Assembly (NCBI GenBank): GCA_016793645.1
Contig: JAEUHD010000129.1
Span: 1-32,517, forward strand
DNA: 32,517 nt
Direction: 5' to 3'
Origin: Verrucomicrobiales bacterium
GTDB lineage: Bacteria; Verrucomicrobiota; Verrucomicrobiia; Limisphaerales; UBA9464
Below the pieces are notes generated by a model. It was not told the DNA's origin. It worked only from the letters and a program-made list of their open reading frames with translations, and searched no databases. Positions 1 through 9,394 of the stretch are shown here, piece after piece; within the stretch, counting starts at the first letter, position 1; the number at the start of each line of letters is the position of its first letter. Made by a program: the position numbers and the translations under genes.

Positions 1-2577
1 CCCGGCGAGGGCCCCGGAGCGGAGTCCCTCGAGCCACCGCTGTTTCAGGAGGAACTTCCCGCGCCCCTCCACGGAGAACAATTCGCGATCCGACGGAGGT
101 TCGCCGGTGCGGGGCAGCCGAACCCCCAGGGCGCGCCCAAGGAAGAACTTCGACGGATTCCGGAGGAACTCCCGCAGGTCGTCGAGTTCCACAACCGAAG
201 TCGTTGCCCCATCGGACTTCAATTCGCCCACGAGGAACGGCGGCTCCACCGCGGCGATGCCCCCACACGACACTTCGGCCGCGCGCCGGCTTTCCTCGGA
301 ATAACGGAACAATCGGGGATCCCCCCGCCGCCCGAAATAATCCGCACTGAACGCGTGCAGCGGATGCCGGACCACGACCGTCGCCTCCACCGCGGGAGCC
401 CCGCCGTCCGCGATGTCCGCAAGATGGTCCAGCAGCTCACCCACAACGACGGACGGGGGCAGCGGCGCGTTGTCCCGGATGGATTGTCCGACGTAACTCA
501 GATGCAACCGGTCGCGGGCCGACAACAGCGTCTCGAGGAACAGATGACGATCGTCCGCCTCCCGGGCCTCATCTCCCGCCCGCGGATTCCGGGCGATGAG
601 GTCAAATCCCAGCGGAATCGCCTGCCGTGGAAATGCCGAATCATTCAGTCCCAGCACCGCGATCACGCGCGCCGGAATGCTGCGCATGGGCTTGAGCGCG
701 GCGAAGGTGACTCCGCCCCGGAGGAATCCGCCGGCGCTGCGCTCCTCCGACAGCCATTGCTCCAGTTGACCACGGACCGCCTCCAGCGGGATCGCTCCGT
801 CGAATCCGGACACGCGGGCCGAACTCCCAAACCGATCCAGGGCTCCCCGGACGAGCCGGGCGTCGAATTCCTCGTCCGCTTCGGGGAGGAGGAACGTGCC
901 GAAGCATCGCCCGAGTTCCGACATCCAGCCCGCGAGCGGCAGCAGGCGCGTCCGCAGCGACTGCAGTTCGGAGAGCGCCGACACCAGGGCCGCAAACGAA
1001 CCCGCCAGAATCGCGCCCTCTCCCTCGATGCCGTCCGCAGGCCCCAGGCCGCCGATGGATTCGCCGTCGCCCGAGGCCATCGCCGCGCCCAACAGGAGGC
1101 GGTCCGCCCCCTGGCGCCAGGTCCCTTGCGGAAACGGAGGCAGACCCAGGGATCCGCGGTGCTCCGTATCCAGACCCCAGCTCGTGCCCAGCGTTTCGAG
1201 CCAGGCCCGGATGCGTTGCACTCCGTCCGCGGGGATTCCAAAGCGCCGGCGGAGGGCGGGCACTTCCAGCAGCGGTTCGATCTCGCTCCGCCCGCAGCGG
1301 CGTCCGGGCAGCGACAGGATCCTCAGGAACGCCTCGGCCAGGGAACTTTCCGCCAGGGGCACCCGGTCGGCGATGGAGTAGGGAATCCGGCACCGCTCGT
1401 CCTCCGGCGCGCCAAACACCGCGTGGATCAACGGCGCGTATCCTTCAATGTCCGGCGTCAACACCAGGACGTCCCGGGGTTCCAGCGCCGGATCGGACTC
1501 GAAGGCGTCCAGCAACTGGTCCTGCAGCACCTCCAGTTCCCGGCGCGGACTGTGACACACGTGCACGCGCAGTGAGGGATCCTCCGAGCGCATCGGGATC
1601 CGGTCCGGGGATGCGTCGTCGTCGGTTCGGTTGCGCAGGAGAAGCAGGTCGGATTGCAGGACATGCAGCAGGGAATCCTCTCCGGGATCTTCAAACGGAT
1701 CGTCGCCTCCGCCCGCGCCGTGCTCCGCGAGCTGGCCTAGGAAGCCGCGGCCCAACCGACCCAGGGACATCAGCAGGCGCGGACCCCGTTCCAGATGCAA
1801 TCCGGAGGCGTCGGAGCCATTGCCCCCGACCCGCTGAAGGTGGCGGGCCTCTTCGCGTCGGGAGACCAGGTACGCCCAGAACTCCGGCGTCGGTTGCAAC
1901 GAATACAGCGTGACCTCCACTTGGGACGCCAGTGCGGCCAGGACCCGCATGTAGGCCGGGGGAAGCCCGGCGATGCCGAACAACGACACCCGCTCGGGCA
2001 GGCCGACGACGGGGCCGCGTTCGAGTCCGGAGACCACCTCCTGCAGCCAGCGCGATTCCGGCCAGGCATCGGGTCCCGGTCGCATCGCCCGCCACAACGC
2101 CGCCTGCCAGTCGCCTCCCGTTCCGGTTTCCCAGGCGGCGAGAAAGTCCGGGCGATACACCGCATACTGGTCGAGCAATCCGGCGACCCGGGTCGCCAGT
2201 TGAAACCGACGTCGCGGATCGTCGCCGGCGTACCGGGACGCCTCGGCAAACACCGGATCCTCGCGATGCGCCTCCAATTCCGCCCACACGCGCCAGGTCA
2301 TCGCGTCGGGTTCGAAACGCTTCTCCCCGGCGGCGGCGGGAATCACCCGATCCCGCACCTCCTGAAGGAAGAGCTTGGGAAAGGGAAACCGGGTCCGGGC
2401 ACACACGCCGGTTCTGCGGGCCAGTTCCAGTTGCACCCACCGGGCCATGCCCCGGCTCTGGACGACGACGATCTCCTCGCCGAACGGGTCCCGCCGCGGG
2501 CGTCCCAACGTGTCCGCGAGCCGTCCGCCCAGAAGTTCCAGGCGGTTGCTTGAGACCACATGGAGCCCGGTCGCCAT
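1..2577 (-). CDS. recC: RecC, exodeoxyribonuclease V gamma subunit (3' end cut by window edge)
   Basis: RecC is the subunit of the RecBCD helicase-nuclease that recognises Chi and splits the DNA strands during double-strand break repair. The minus-strand frame is open from 2577 to the window edge (859 codons; E. coli RecC is about 1120 aa, so the C-terminal part lies outside). The N-terminus has the family pattern: a strand ending in VVSSNRLE, then VVQSRGMARWVQLELA and RFPFPKLFLQE. Around residues 640-680 is the highly typical stretch YVGQSIRDNAPLPPSVVVGE, and the edge of the nuclease-like C-terminal domain is seen as LRNPSKFFLGRALGVRL. The start at 2577 is only a few codons after an in-frame stop, so no longer start is likely; no clear Shine-Dalgarno is present. 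It is divergent from the acetyltransferase gene at 2649. recB and recD would be expected further left but are not in view. Confidence 0.93.
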   Translation of the reverse strand, partial: MATGLHVVSSNRLELLGGRLADTLGRPRRDPFGEEIVVVQSRGMARWVQLELARRTGVCARTRFPFPKLFLQEVRDRVIPAAAGEKRFEPDAMTWRVWAELEAHREDPVFAEASRYAGDDPRRRFQLATRVAGLLDQYAVYRPDFLAAWETGTGGDWQAALWRAMRPGPDAWPESRWLQEVVSGLERGPVVGLPERVSLFGIAGLPPAYMRVLAALASQVEVTLYSLQPTPEFWAYLVSRREEARHLQRVGGNGSDASGLHLERGPRLLMSLGRLGRGFLGQLAEHGAGGGDDPFEDPGEDSLLHVLQSDLLLLRNRTDDDASPDRIPMRSEDPSLRVHVCHSPRRELEVLQDQLLDAFESDPALEPRDVLVLTPDIEGYAPLIHAVFGAPEDERCRIPYSIADRVPLAESSLAEAFLRILSLPGRRCGRSEIEPLLEVPALRRRFGIPADGVQRIRAWLETLGTSWGLDTEHRGSLGLPPFPQGTWRQGADRLLLGAAMASGDGESIGGLGPADGIEGEGAILAGSFAALVSALSELQSLRTRLLPLAGWMSELGRCFGTFLLPEADEEFDARLVRGALDRFGSSARVSGFDGAIPLEAVRGQLEQWLSEERSAGGFLRGGVTFAALKPMRSIPARVIAVLGLNDSAFPRQAIPLGFDLIARNPRAGDEAREADDRHLFLETLLSARDRLHLSYVGQSIRDNAPLPPSVVVGELLDHLADIADGGAPAVEATVVVRHPLHAFSADYFGRRGDPRLFRYSEESRRAAEVSCGGIAAVEPPFLVGELKSDGATTSVVELDDLREFLRNPSKFFLGRALGVRLPRTGEPPSDRELFSVEGRGKFLLKQRWLEGLRSGALAG

Positions 2578-2648
2578 CGCGCCGGGATGCTGTCACCAGA
2601 CGCCGCCTTGCCGCCAGTCCGCGGTTCGGATTGCATTCCGCCCTGTCC

Positions 2649-3227
2649 ATGAACCTCCAACCCACCCTTGTCGGCGAAACGCTCCTGTTGCGACCGCTGC
2701 GCGCGGAGGATTGGGACGCGCTGTACGAGGTCGCTTCGGATCCCGGCATCTGGGAACAGCATCCGGAATCCACGCGCTATCAGCGTCCGGTGTTTGAGGG
2801 GTTCTTCCGAAAGGCCTTGGAGTCGGGAGGCGCTTTGGCCGTGCTCGACCGTCGGACGGGAGCGATGATCGGATCCTCGCGCTACTACGAGGCGGATCCG
2901 TCCCGACGCGAGGTGGCGATCGGATACACGTTCCTGGCCCGGAGCCACTGGGGAGGGTCCGCCAACCGCGAGATGAAGCGGCTGATGATCGGACACATCC
3001 TCCCGTGGGCGGACACCCTCTGGTTCCATGTGGGCACCGAAAACCACCGCTCCCGGCGGGCCATGGAGAAGATCGGCGGCGTGTTGTCCCACATCGCGGG
3101 CAAGGAACTGTATGGCAAGGTCACGGAGATGGCTTTTTACCGCATCGGACGGGACTGTCCGCTGTTGAGGGAGGATCCGCGGACGCCGCCGGGAAATCCC
3201 GTCGCGGATCCTGGAACGGGAGGATAG
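2649..3227 (+). CDS. GNAT family N-acetyltransferase (RimJ/RimL-like)
   Basis: A 192-aa protein with the Acetyltransf_3 layout. It opens with a beta strand and the typical LLLRPLRAEDWDALYEVASD, then WEQHPESTRY, a central strand with GSSRYYEADPSRREVAIGYT, and a late segment FHVGTENHRSRRAMEKIGG, where the N-x-x-S-x-x-A-x-x-K pattern marks the acetyl-CoA-binding helix of this subfamily. The pyrophosphate loop is present as SHWGGSANREMK. The frame is open far upstream, but 2649 is the start that matches the family N-terminus. The substrate cannot be deduced; relatives acetylate ribosomal proteins or small amines. It is 71 bp from divergent recC and ends 10 bp before the kinase gene, so co-transcription with the kinase is likely. 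Confidence 0.9.
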   Translation: MNLQPTLVGETLLLRPLRAEDWDALYEVASDPGIWEQHPESTRYQRPVFEGFFRKALESGGALAVLDRRTGAMIGSSRYYEADPSRREVAIGYTFLARSHWGGSANREMKRLMIGHILPWADTLWFHVGTENHRSRRAMEKIGGVLSHIAGKELYGKVTEMAFYRIGRDCPLLREDPRTPPGNPVADPGTGG

Positions 3228-3237
3228 GGTCGAAGTC

Positions 3238-6192
3238 GTGGGCGCTGCGGAGTCACTTCCGGACATTCCCGGATACCAGCTGATCGAGCCGATCGGATCC
3301 GGCAGCTACGGCACTGTGTGGGTGGCGCGTTCGGTCACGGGCGGACTTCGGGCGGTCAAGATCCTTCGCCGTTCCCTTTTCAAGGACGCCGCCCCTTACG
3401 ATCGGGAATTCAAGGGGCTCACCCTCTTCGCCGAAGTCTCGCTCCGAGAGCCCCGGCAGCTTGCCTTGCTGCACGTCGGCCGGGACGACGCGGCGGGCGT
3501 GTTCTACTACGTCATGGAGCTGGCCGACGACCTGTCGGGTGGGACGGGTCCCTACGCAGCCGCGACGGTGAAGGCGCTGATGGAGCCCTCCCGTCGTCCG
3601 TCCGCCCGGGAGGTGGTTCGGCTGGGCAGTGACATGGCCCGGGCGATCGCCAGCCTGCACTCCAACGGGTGCATTCACCGGGACATCAAGCCGGAGAACA
3701 TCATTCTGGTGCGCGGGGTTCCCAAGCTGGCGGATATCGGGCTGGTGGCGGAAGCCGGGCGGACCCAGACCGTCCTCGGCACCCGGGGATACACGCCGGA
3801 GGTTGGGGGAGGCCGGCCCTCGGCGGATGTCTATGCGCTCGGGAAGGTGTTGTACGAACTGGCGTTCGGACTGCACCGGGACGAATTCCCCCGATTGCCG
3901 CCCGACATTGACCGGAATCCCGACTGGCCGGTCCTGAGCGAACTCAACGCCATCATCCTTCGCGCCTGCGACGAGACGGTGGCCCACCGCTATCCGGACG
4001 GCGCCGCGATTCTCAAGGATCTGGTTCTCCTGGAAGCGGGTGAGAGCATCCTGCGGGTCCGAAACAACGAACGCCGCCTGGCGCTCGCCCGCCGCACCGG
4101 CGCGGTGCTGGCGCTGCTGGCCGTGCTGGGAACCGCCTTGGGTGCCTGGCAGTCCGGGGTGGCCACGCGGGAACGGGAGCAGCGGGCCCGAATCGAATTG
4201 GCCGAGAAGGCGGCGCGGCGCGCCCTCGAACGCTCCCGACTGGGCCTCGCCGAGGCGGAAATCGGGAACCGGCGCTTCGGTAGGGCGCGACAGTATTTGG
4301 AGGAGATCCGCTCCGCCCCCCCGTCCACCAACGGCTTTGAGTGGCACGTGCTCTGGAACGAGGCGCAGGGGGATCCGTCCCTCCTGTTGCAAAGCGTGGG
4401 CAGCAGGGTGAAGTCCCTCGCAGTAACCCCGGATGAGCGGAGCATCGCCGGGTTGACCGTGGACGATCACTTCGCGCGGTGGAATCCAGTCACCGGTGCC
4501 CTCGAACACCGGCAATCCGGGATCAACGCCCTTGGAGGTTACTCCGCCCCTCTCCAGGGATGGATCGTCGGAACCACCCGCGAAGAAATCGTGCTGATTC
4601 CTCTGGCGCCCGAATCGCCCTCGACGGTGCTTGCCAGCCATCGTCACCTCCAGGGAGTGCTTCCGGACGGAACGCTGGTCGCCCTGTTGGACGCCGGATC
4701 GGAGTCTTCCCTCCGCTGGCTGGCGCCAGACGGACGTTCGTTGTCGGCGGAGGTGCCGTTGGGAGGAACTCCGGGCGGGCATCTTCTGTTCGGCGCCTCC
4801 ACCGCGGACAAACGCTTTGGCGTCGTTGGTCGCGACTTGGGTGGGGATCCATTCACAACCTACAGCGTCGAAATCCGGCCCGTGGAATCCCCGGAAGAGA
4901 CCGTGGTCCGCTTCGTTGAGGAGGGGGTGTGGTCCCACGACATTTCCCCGGACGGACATTGGTTCGCGGTGGGCCTGTTTCGCCAGGGCGACATTCTCAC
5001 GTATGAATTGCCCGGCCTCGTCCTCCGGCAGACGCTTCACTCCGGCCATAATTCGATGGTGGGCGCCCTGGCCTTCAGTCCGGACTCCCGGCGCCTCGCC
5101 TCGGGCGGCGCGGACGGCACTGTCCGCATCTGGAATGTCGGTTCGGACCACCCCGCGCAGGTGTTGTCCGGACACGGGAGCCCGGTCTCCGCACTCGCCT
5201 GGGGTTCCACCAGCAACCTTCTGGTCAGCGCCGATACCGGGGGGGAGGGCCGGATATGGTCCCTCGCGCGGACGAAGTCGCAACCCTACGCCGAGGGTCT
5301 CGCGCATCGGAGCCTGGGCCGGATTGCAGTGTCCAGCGACGGCCTTTCGATCGCGGCCACGGACGCCAACGGCGACGTGCTGGTGATGCAGAACCAACTC
5401 AACCGCGACTCCGCGATCCGGCTCAAGGACGCCTTCGAACCCATCGCCTTCCTCGACGGGAACCGGAAGCTCCTTGCCGTCTCCCTCGACCAGACCGCGA
5501 CCACCTGGGATTTGGCCGATCCGTTGCATCCGATCCGGCATGGACCGCTGCACGATACCGAATCTGATGTCACCGAAAGCGCCGCGTCCGACGATGGCCA
5601 ATGGCTCGCCGCGCAGGGACGAAACGGGGTTCTTTCGTTTCTTCACCTCGCCTCCGGCAGACGCGTCCGGGGCACCAACGAGTCCCTGTGCCTCGCGTTG
5701 GCGGCGGCCCCGGATACGCCGTATTTCCTGACGGGAGGTCCCAGCGGCGAGATCCGGATCTGGGATCCGACCACCGGACGGGCTATCTGGTCCATGCCCG
5801 GACGCAGCAATAATGCTCCGGCCATCTACGACCTCACCTCGGTCCAACGCGGCTCCACCATCCTGGCCGGTGACGCCTCCGGGGCATTGGTGGTGGTGCA
5901 GGTGACGAATCGCACCACCGTTGTGCTTCCCCTGCTCCCTTCGGCGATCGCCACGGTGACGGCGTCCGAACGTGCCTCCCGGGTGGCGTGTGGACACCGC
6001 TCGGGGGATGTGGTCCTGCTGGACCTCGATTCGCGGGAGGAGAAGGCAACCTTCAAGCTGTCCCAGGGTCCGGGTCAGGATCCCGGGGGTGCCGCGTCCC
6101 GCTTGATCTTCGCACGCTCCGGGGACCGCCTCGTGGGGCGATCCAAGGGCGGTGCCGTCCGGATCTGGTCCGCCGAAACCACTACGAAATGA
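3238..6192 (+). CDS. Membrane Ser/Thr protein kinase with C-terminal WD40 propeller
   Basis: 984 aa from a GTG start. Residues about 12-275 are a protein-kinase domain: glycine loop GSGSYG (20-25), ATP lysine K41 in AVKI, and catalytic loop HRDIKPEN (147-154). The metal-binding motif is DIG (166-168) in place of DFG, the activation segment ends in TPE rather than APE, and DVYALG follows. A hydrophobic stretch at about 287-305 is a single membrane segment, followed by a charged, probably coiled region to about 350. The rest is a WD40 propeller with well-formed blades such as LASGGADGTVRIWNV (near residue 615) and GEIRIWDP. The kinase would be cytoplasmic with the propeller on the far side of the membrane. 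This architecture is common in planctomycetes and verrucomicrobia; partner and signal are unknown. It overlaps the convergent gene at 6182 by 11 bp. Confidence 0.93.
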   Translation: MGAAESLPDIPGYQLIEPIGSGSYGTVWVARSVTGGLRAVKILRRSLFKDAAPYDREFKGLTLFAEVSLREPRQLALLHVGRDDAAGVFYYVMELADDLSGGTGPYAAATVKALMEPSRRPSAREVVRLGSDMARAIASLHSNGCIHRDIKPENIILVRGVPKLADIGLVAEAGRTQTVLGTRGYTPEVGGGRPSADVYALGKVLYELAFGLHRDEFPRLPPDIDRNPDWPVLSELNAIILRACDETVAHRYPDGAAILKDLVLLEAGESILRVRNNERRLALARRTGAVLALLAVLGTALGAWQSGVATREREQRARIELAEKAARRALERSRLGLAEAEIGNRRFGRARQYLEEIRSAPPSTNGFEWHVLWNEAQGDPSLLLQSVGSRVKSLAVTPDERSIAGLTVDDHFARWNPVTGALEHRQSGINALGGYSAPLQGWIVGTTREEIVLIPLAPESPSTVLASHRHLQGVLPDGTLVALLDAGSESSLRWLAPDGRSLSAEVPLGGTPGGHLLFGASTADKRFGVVGRDLGGDPFTTYSVEIRPVESPEETVVRFVEEGVWSHDISPDGHWFAVGLFRQGDILTYELPGLVLRQTLHSGHNSMVGALAFSPDSRRLASGGADGTVRIWNVGSDHPAQVLSGHGSPVSALAWGSTSNLLVSADTGGEGRIWSLARTKSQPYAEGLAHRSLGRIAVSSDGLSIAATDANGDVLVMQNQLNRDSAIRLKDAFEPIAFLDGNRKLLAVSLDQTATTWDLADPLHPIRHGPLHDTESDVTESAASDDGQWLAAQGRNGVLSFLHLASGRRVRGTNESLCLALAAAPDTPYFLTGGPSGEIRIWDPTTGRAIWSMPGRSNNAPAIYDLTSVQRGSTILAGDASGALVVVQVTNRTTVVLPLLPSAIATVTASERASRVACGHRSGDVVLLDLDSREEKATFKLSQGPGQDPGGAASRLIFARSGDRLVGRSKGGAVRIWSAETTTK

Positions 6193-6727
6193 CCGGCGGC
6201 CGGAGCCGGTCGTCGGTACCCGGGCCGTTGGACGAGAACACCATCAACACCGTTTGCGGCTCAGTGGACACCAGCGTCACCTGATAGGTGGACCCGATCA
6301 ACAGTTCGCGGCTCCCGGCGGGCACGGCGCGCGGCAGGGTCTCCAAATTCACCCAGTCCCCCGCCTTCGAGATCGAAAAGTCCATCTGGATGACACCGAC
6401 GCGCTTCTCGAACGCCTTCCAATTCTCACGGCCAATGCGCGCCTCACGCGTGGCCTCGGCCTCCAGATCCTGCCAGGCCACCCGGCAGCCGCCGGTGATC
6501 AGGAAAAGGCCATAGGAGGCGCGCAAGGGCAGGTCGATGATGGTTCCCGGCTCACGGATCGTCACCAGGTCCATCATCTCAAAATCGAATCCGTAGCGGG
6601 ACGGACCCACGGGGGTGGAAACAGAGTGCCATTCGACCGCCGCCTTGGACGCACCCCGCCGGGCACCCTTCGCCTTCCGGGCCTGAAACCGGACGGGCTT
6701 CATCAGGCTCTTAACCGGAGTTTTCAT
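6182..6727 (-). CDS. Conserved-looking hypothetical protein, 181 aa
   Basis: I do not recognise the family. The first 30 residues are strongly basic (many K and R), then comes an alternating hydrophobic/polar pattern suggesting a mostly beta fold: FDFEMMDLVTIREPGTIIDL, YGLFLITGGCRVAW, VIQMDFSISKAGDWVNLETL, and a last strand TYQVTLVSTEPQTVLMVFS. There is no signal peptide or membrane segment. The ATG at 6727 lies in the same CATG as the start of the opposite gene; a second ATG at 6703 is preceded by an AAGAG sequence and may be the true start. The gene converges on the kinase with an 11-bp overlap of the 3' ends. Frame openness and composition support coding, but the function is unknown. Confidence 0.7.
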   Translation of the reverse strand: MKTPVKSLMKPVRFQARKAKGARRGASKAAVEWHSVSTPVGPSRYGFDFEMMDLVTIREPGTIIDLPLRASYGLFLITGGCRVAWQDLEAEATREARIGRENWKAFEKRVGVIQMDFSISKAGDWVNLETLPRAVPAGSRELLIGSTYQVTLVSTEPQTVLMVFSSNGPGTDDRLRPPVIS

Positions 6728-7442
6728 GGGAAATCACGATTGGCTGGACACCGGATTGATGTCGAGGACATTCTCCCATCGTGACCCGATGAACACCGCC
6801 ACCGCCACCACCACGGGGGATCCTGATTTCTTCGAGTTCCGATCCAGGGACACGTTTCCACCCATCCGGCCGTCCGACATTCTGAATCTCTGGGAGGGGG
6901 CATGGGGCACGGGCAGGACCGGGTTTCTCGCGTCCCCCGACCTGCGCACCTACTTCTTCGACCCCGCCTTCCATCCCGCCACCGCCGCGGAACTCAAGAA
7001 ATGGGTGAACGACGAGATCGAAAAGCTCGTGGCGGATCGGATCCGGATTCGGGAGACGGGGGAGACCAATCAACGGATTCTCATGGACTGTGAGGACTCC
7101 GCATTCTGCCTCAAATCCGCGGCCTCAAGCTACGTCCGCTCCAAGCTGTCCGCACCCCTCTGCGTCGGAATCATGGCCTGCCAGTCGGTGAAGACGAAGT
7201 GCGACCATGTCGTGAACTGGTTTGTTTCGGCGGATCGGGTCGGCCCCGATAGTCCCGATTACGACTTCCAGCTCTGGTTCACGGACGTCCGTACCTGCGT
7301 CGATGCGCAGGTCCGTGCCCGCGAAGCCCGTGCCCGCGGGAAGAGGGCGGCCAAGGGAACCATGGCGGAACTCGAGGCTCCGTTTGTCCCGAAGGAGAAG
7401 GCGTTCCGCTGCCTCACCAAGCCGTACCTGATCTTCGCGTAG
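6726..7442 (+). CDS. Transglutaminase/cysteine-peptidase-like protein, 238 aa
   Basis: No family is certain. The middle of the protein has the pattern expected of a transglutaminase-like (papain-fold) enzyme: MDCEDSAFCLK (C122, with flanking acids as in bacterial DC[DE]D proteins), then after a strand CDHVVNWFV (H161), then LWFTDVRT (D187). This gives a possible Cys-His-Asp triad in the right order. The N-terminal half has WVNDEIEKLVADRIRIRET, probably a helix. There is no signal peptide. The ATG at 6726 has a GGAG five bases upstream (6717-6720); 6759 and 6789 are other in-frame starts without a better site. The next gene starts 32 bp after the stop, so this protein and the glycosyltransferase are probably made together. 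The enzymatic role is inference. Confidence 0.75.
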   Translation: MGNHDWLDTGLMSRTFSHRDPMNTATATTTGDPDFFEFRSRDTFPPIRPSDILNLWEGAWGTGRTGFLASPDLRTYFFDPAFHPATAAELKKWVNDEIEKLVADRIRIRETGETNQRILMDCEDSAFCLKSAASSYVRSKLSAPLCVGIMACQSVKTKCDHVVNWFVSADRVGPDSPDYDFQLWFTDVRTCVDAQVRAREARARGKRAAKGTMAELEAPFVPKEKAFRCLTKPYLIFA

Positions 7443-7474
7443 TCCCGCGAACGTCCGTCCCCCGACTCCTCCGC

Positions 7475-9367
7475 ATGAGCCGCGCTCCGCGTCCGCGACA
7501 GCGCCGCCAGGTGATCCTCCAGTGCGACCTGGCTCCCGGGGACATCGTGGTCCTGACCGGCGCGCTGCGCGACCTGCATGCGGCGTACCCGGGCGAGTTC
7601 GCCATCGACGTCCGCACGCGCGCCCAGGAACTCTGGATGTACAATCCGGGGCTCACGGCCCTCGAGGAGGACGACCCGGACGTGGAGATCGTCCCGGTGG
7701 AACCCGACGAGGGCGTGGACAGCAACCGCAGCCCCGTCAACATCCATCACTGGCTGCTGGACGCCATCAATCGTCGCCTCGGTATCCGCGCCACGCCACG
7801 CTTCTTTCACGGGGAAATCCATACGTCCGCCGCGGAACGCGCCCTTCCGAATCCGATCCAGAAGTTCGCCGGACGTTCGATTCCCTATTGGCTCATCGCC
7901 TCCGGAGGCAAACGCGATCACACGATCAAATGGTGGTCGCACGCCCGGTATCAGGAGGTGGTGGATCGTCTTCGTGACCGGATCCAGTTCGTCCAGGTGG
8001 GAGCGCCCGGCGATGTGCATCCGCCTCTTCGCGGGGTGGTGGACCTCCGTGGACGCACCTCCATCCGGGAACTGATTCTCTGGATGTCCCACGCCCAGGG
8101 CGTGGTCTGTGGCATCACCTTCCTCATGCATCTGGCGGCGGCGGTGGAGAACGCCTGGACCGGACGCCGCGGTCGTCCCGCGGTGGTGATCGCGGGCGGA
8201 CGCGAACCCGTCCATTGGTTCGCCTATCCCGGACACCAGGTCCTGCACAACGTCGATCAACTTCCGTGTTCCGGGGGCGGATGCTGGAAATCCCGGACGC
8301 ATCCGCTCGGCGACGGAACCGTCTGGGACAAACCCGACCGGATCTGCACCCAGCACGTCGGCGGACTGGCCCGGTGCATGGATCTGATCACCGCGGAGGA
8401 CGTCGTTCGTCGCGTCGAAGGCTTCTTTGAAGGCGGCGTTTCACGGGCGCTCACCGCCGTGGAGGCCCTCGCGGGGCGCGACGCCGTCCGGGCAACCTCG
8501 GGAATCGTGGAGACGGCAGCCCACCCCAGCTCCGGGGTGCGTCCGGTTTTCACCACGCCGGACCTGAGGATTCGCGCACCGCTGTCGCAGGCTCCGGTGA
8601 TGACGGATTCCATTCCTCCCGACCGCCTGACCCTGGTCACCATCTGCGACCGGGCCATGGATTCCGTCGGACGGGAAAGCCTGCCCCGGTTCCGTCGCTA
8701 CGCGCGCCGGCACGGCTTCGGACTTCGCATCGTGCGAAAATCCCTGGACCCGTCGCGTCCGATGTCGTGGAGCAAGGTGACCGCCGTGCTCGATCTCCTG
8801 GAATCCGGCGCCGCGGACTGGGTGTTCTGGGTGGACGCCGATGCGTTCATCCTCAATCCCGCCGTGGACGTGCGGACGCTCCTCGTTCCCGGTGCGGACC
8901 TCGTCTTCGCCAGCGACTTCAATGGACTGTGCGCCGGGGTCTTCCTCGCGCGGGCGTGTCCGTGGACGATCCGGTTTCTCCAGGCAGCGCAAACCCTCGG
9001 CGGCGTGGGATATGACCCGGATGGCATGGGCGACAAGTGGGAGCAAAACACCTTCAAGCACCTGCTCGCCCATTTCCCGGAGCACCAGTCCCACGTGGCG
9101 CTCGCTCCGGACACGGCGATGAATTCCAGCTTTGCCGCCTATCGGACCGGCCATTTCATTCTGCATCTCGGCGCGATGTCCCATCGGCAGCGGCTTCAAA
9201 TGCTCCGGGGAATCCTCAGGGAGAACACCCAGGCGCTGGAGGCCCGGACACCGCCGCTGACCGACGAGGAGTGGATGGAACTGCGGTCTGGGTACCTTCC
9301 CGCGGACGCCAGCACACCCGCCGTGATGACGTTCGGTGGGCAACCGCGACCGCGTCGCGCGGGTTGA
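7475..9367 (+). CDS. Two-domain glycosyltransferase: GT9-like (heptosyltransferase) plus GT34-like domain
   Basis: A 630-aa protein with no signal peptide or membrane segment, so cytoplasmic. Residues about 8-320 resemble GT9 ADP-heptose transferases: an opening VILQCDLAPGDIVVLTGALR, then IASGGKRDHTIKWW, and the late DLRGRTSIRELILWMSHAQG followed by LMHLAAAVEN; the usual D-S-G before MHLAA is GITF here. A cysteine cluster (CSGGGCW, ICTQH, RCMD) follows. After a linker, residues about 388-600 resemble the GT34 (GMA12/MNN10) fold: LTLVTICDRAM, SWSKVTAVLDLLE, then the metal-binding DAD at 454-456 in VFWVDADAFILNP, FNGLCAGVFLAR and a final FILHLGAMSH. The DxD motif suggests an active NDP-sugar transferase; the sugar and acceptor are unknown. 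It ends 27 bp from convergent cutC. Confidence 0.85.
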   Translation: MSRAPRPRQRRQVILQCDLAPGDIVVLTGALRDLHAAYPGEFAIDVRTRAQELWMYNPGLTALEEDDPDVEIVPVEPDEGVDSNRSPVNIHHWLLDAINRRLGIRATPRFFHGEIHTSAAERALPNPIQKFAGRSIPYWLIASGGKRDHTIKWWSHARYQEVVDRLRDRIQFVQVGAPGDVHPPLRGVVDLRGRTSIRELILWMSHAQGVVCGITFLMHLAAAVENAWTGRRGRPAVVIAGGREPVHWFAYPGHQVLHNVDQLPCSGGGCWKSRTHPLGDGTVWDKPDRICTQHVGGLARCMDLITAEDVVRRVEGFFEGGVSRALTAVEALAGRDAVRATSGIVETAAHPSSGVRPVFTTPDLRIRAPLSQAPVMTDSIPPDRLTLVTICDRAMDSVGRESLPRFRRYARRHGFGLRIVRKSLDPSRPMSWSKVTAVLDLLESGAADWVFWVDADAFILNPAVDVRTLLVPGADLVFASDFNGLCAGVFLARACPWTIRFLQAAQTLGGVGYDPDGMGDKWEQNTFKHLLAHFPEHQSHVALAPDTAMNSSFAAYRTGHFILHLGAMSHRQRLQMLRGILRENTQALEARTPPLTDEEWMELRSGYLPADASTPAVMTFGGQPRPRRAG

Positions 9368-9394
9368 TCGCGACGTCCGCGTCGATCCATTGGA

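Noticed and set aside
355..1575. A 406-codon plus-strand frame.
   Set aside because: Antisense to recC, whose motifs are unmistakable.
3253..5997. A 914-codon open frame on the minus strand.
   Set aside because: It lies fully opposite the kinase-WD40 gene, has no domain pattern, and is a by-product of high GC codon use.
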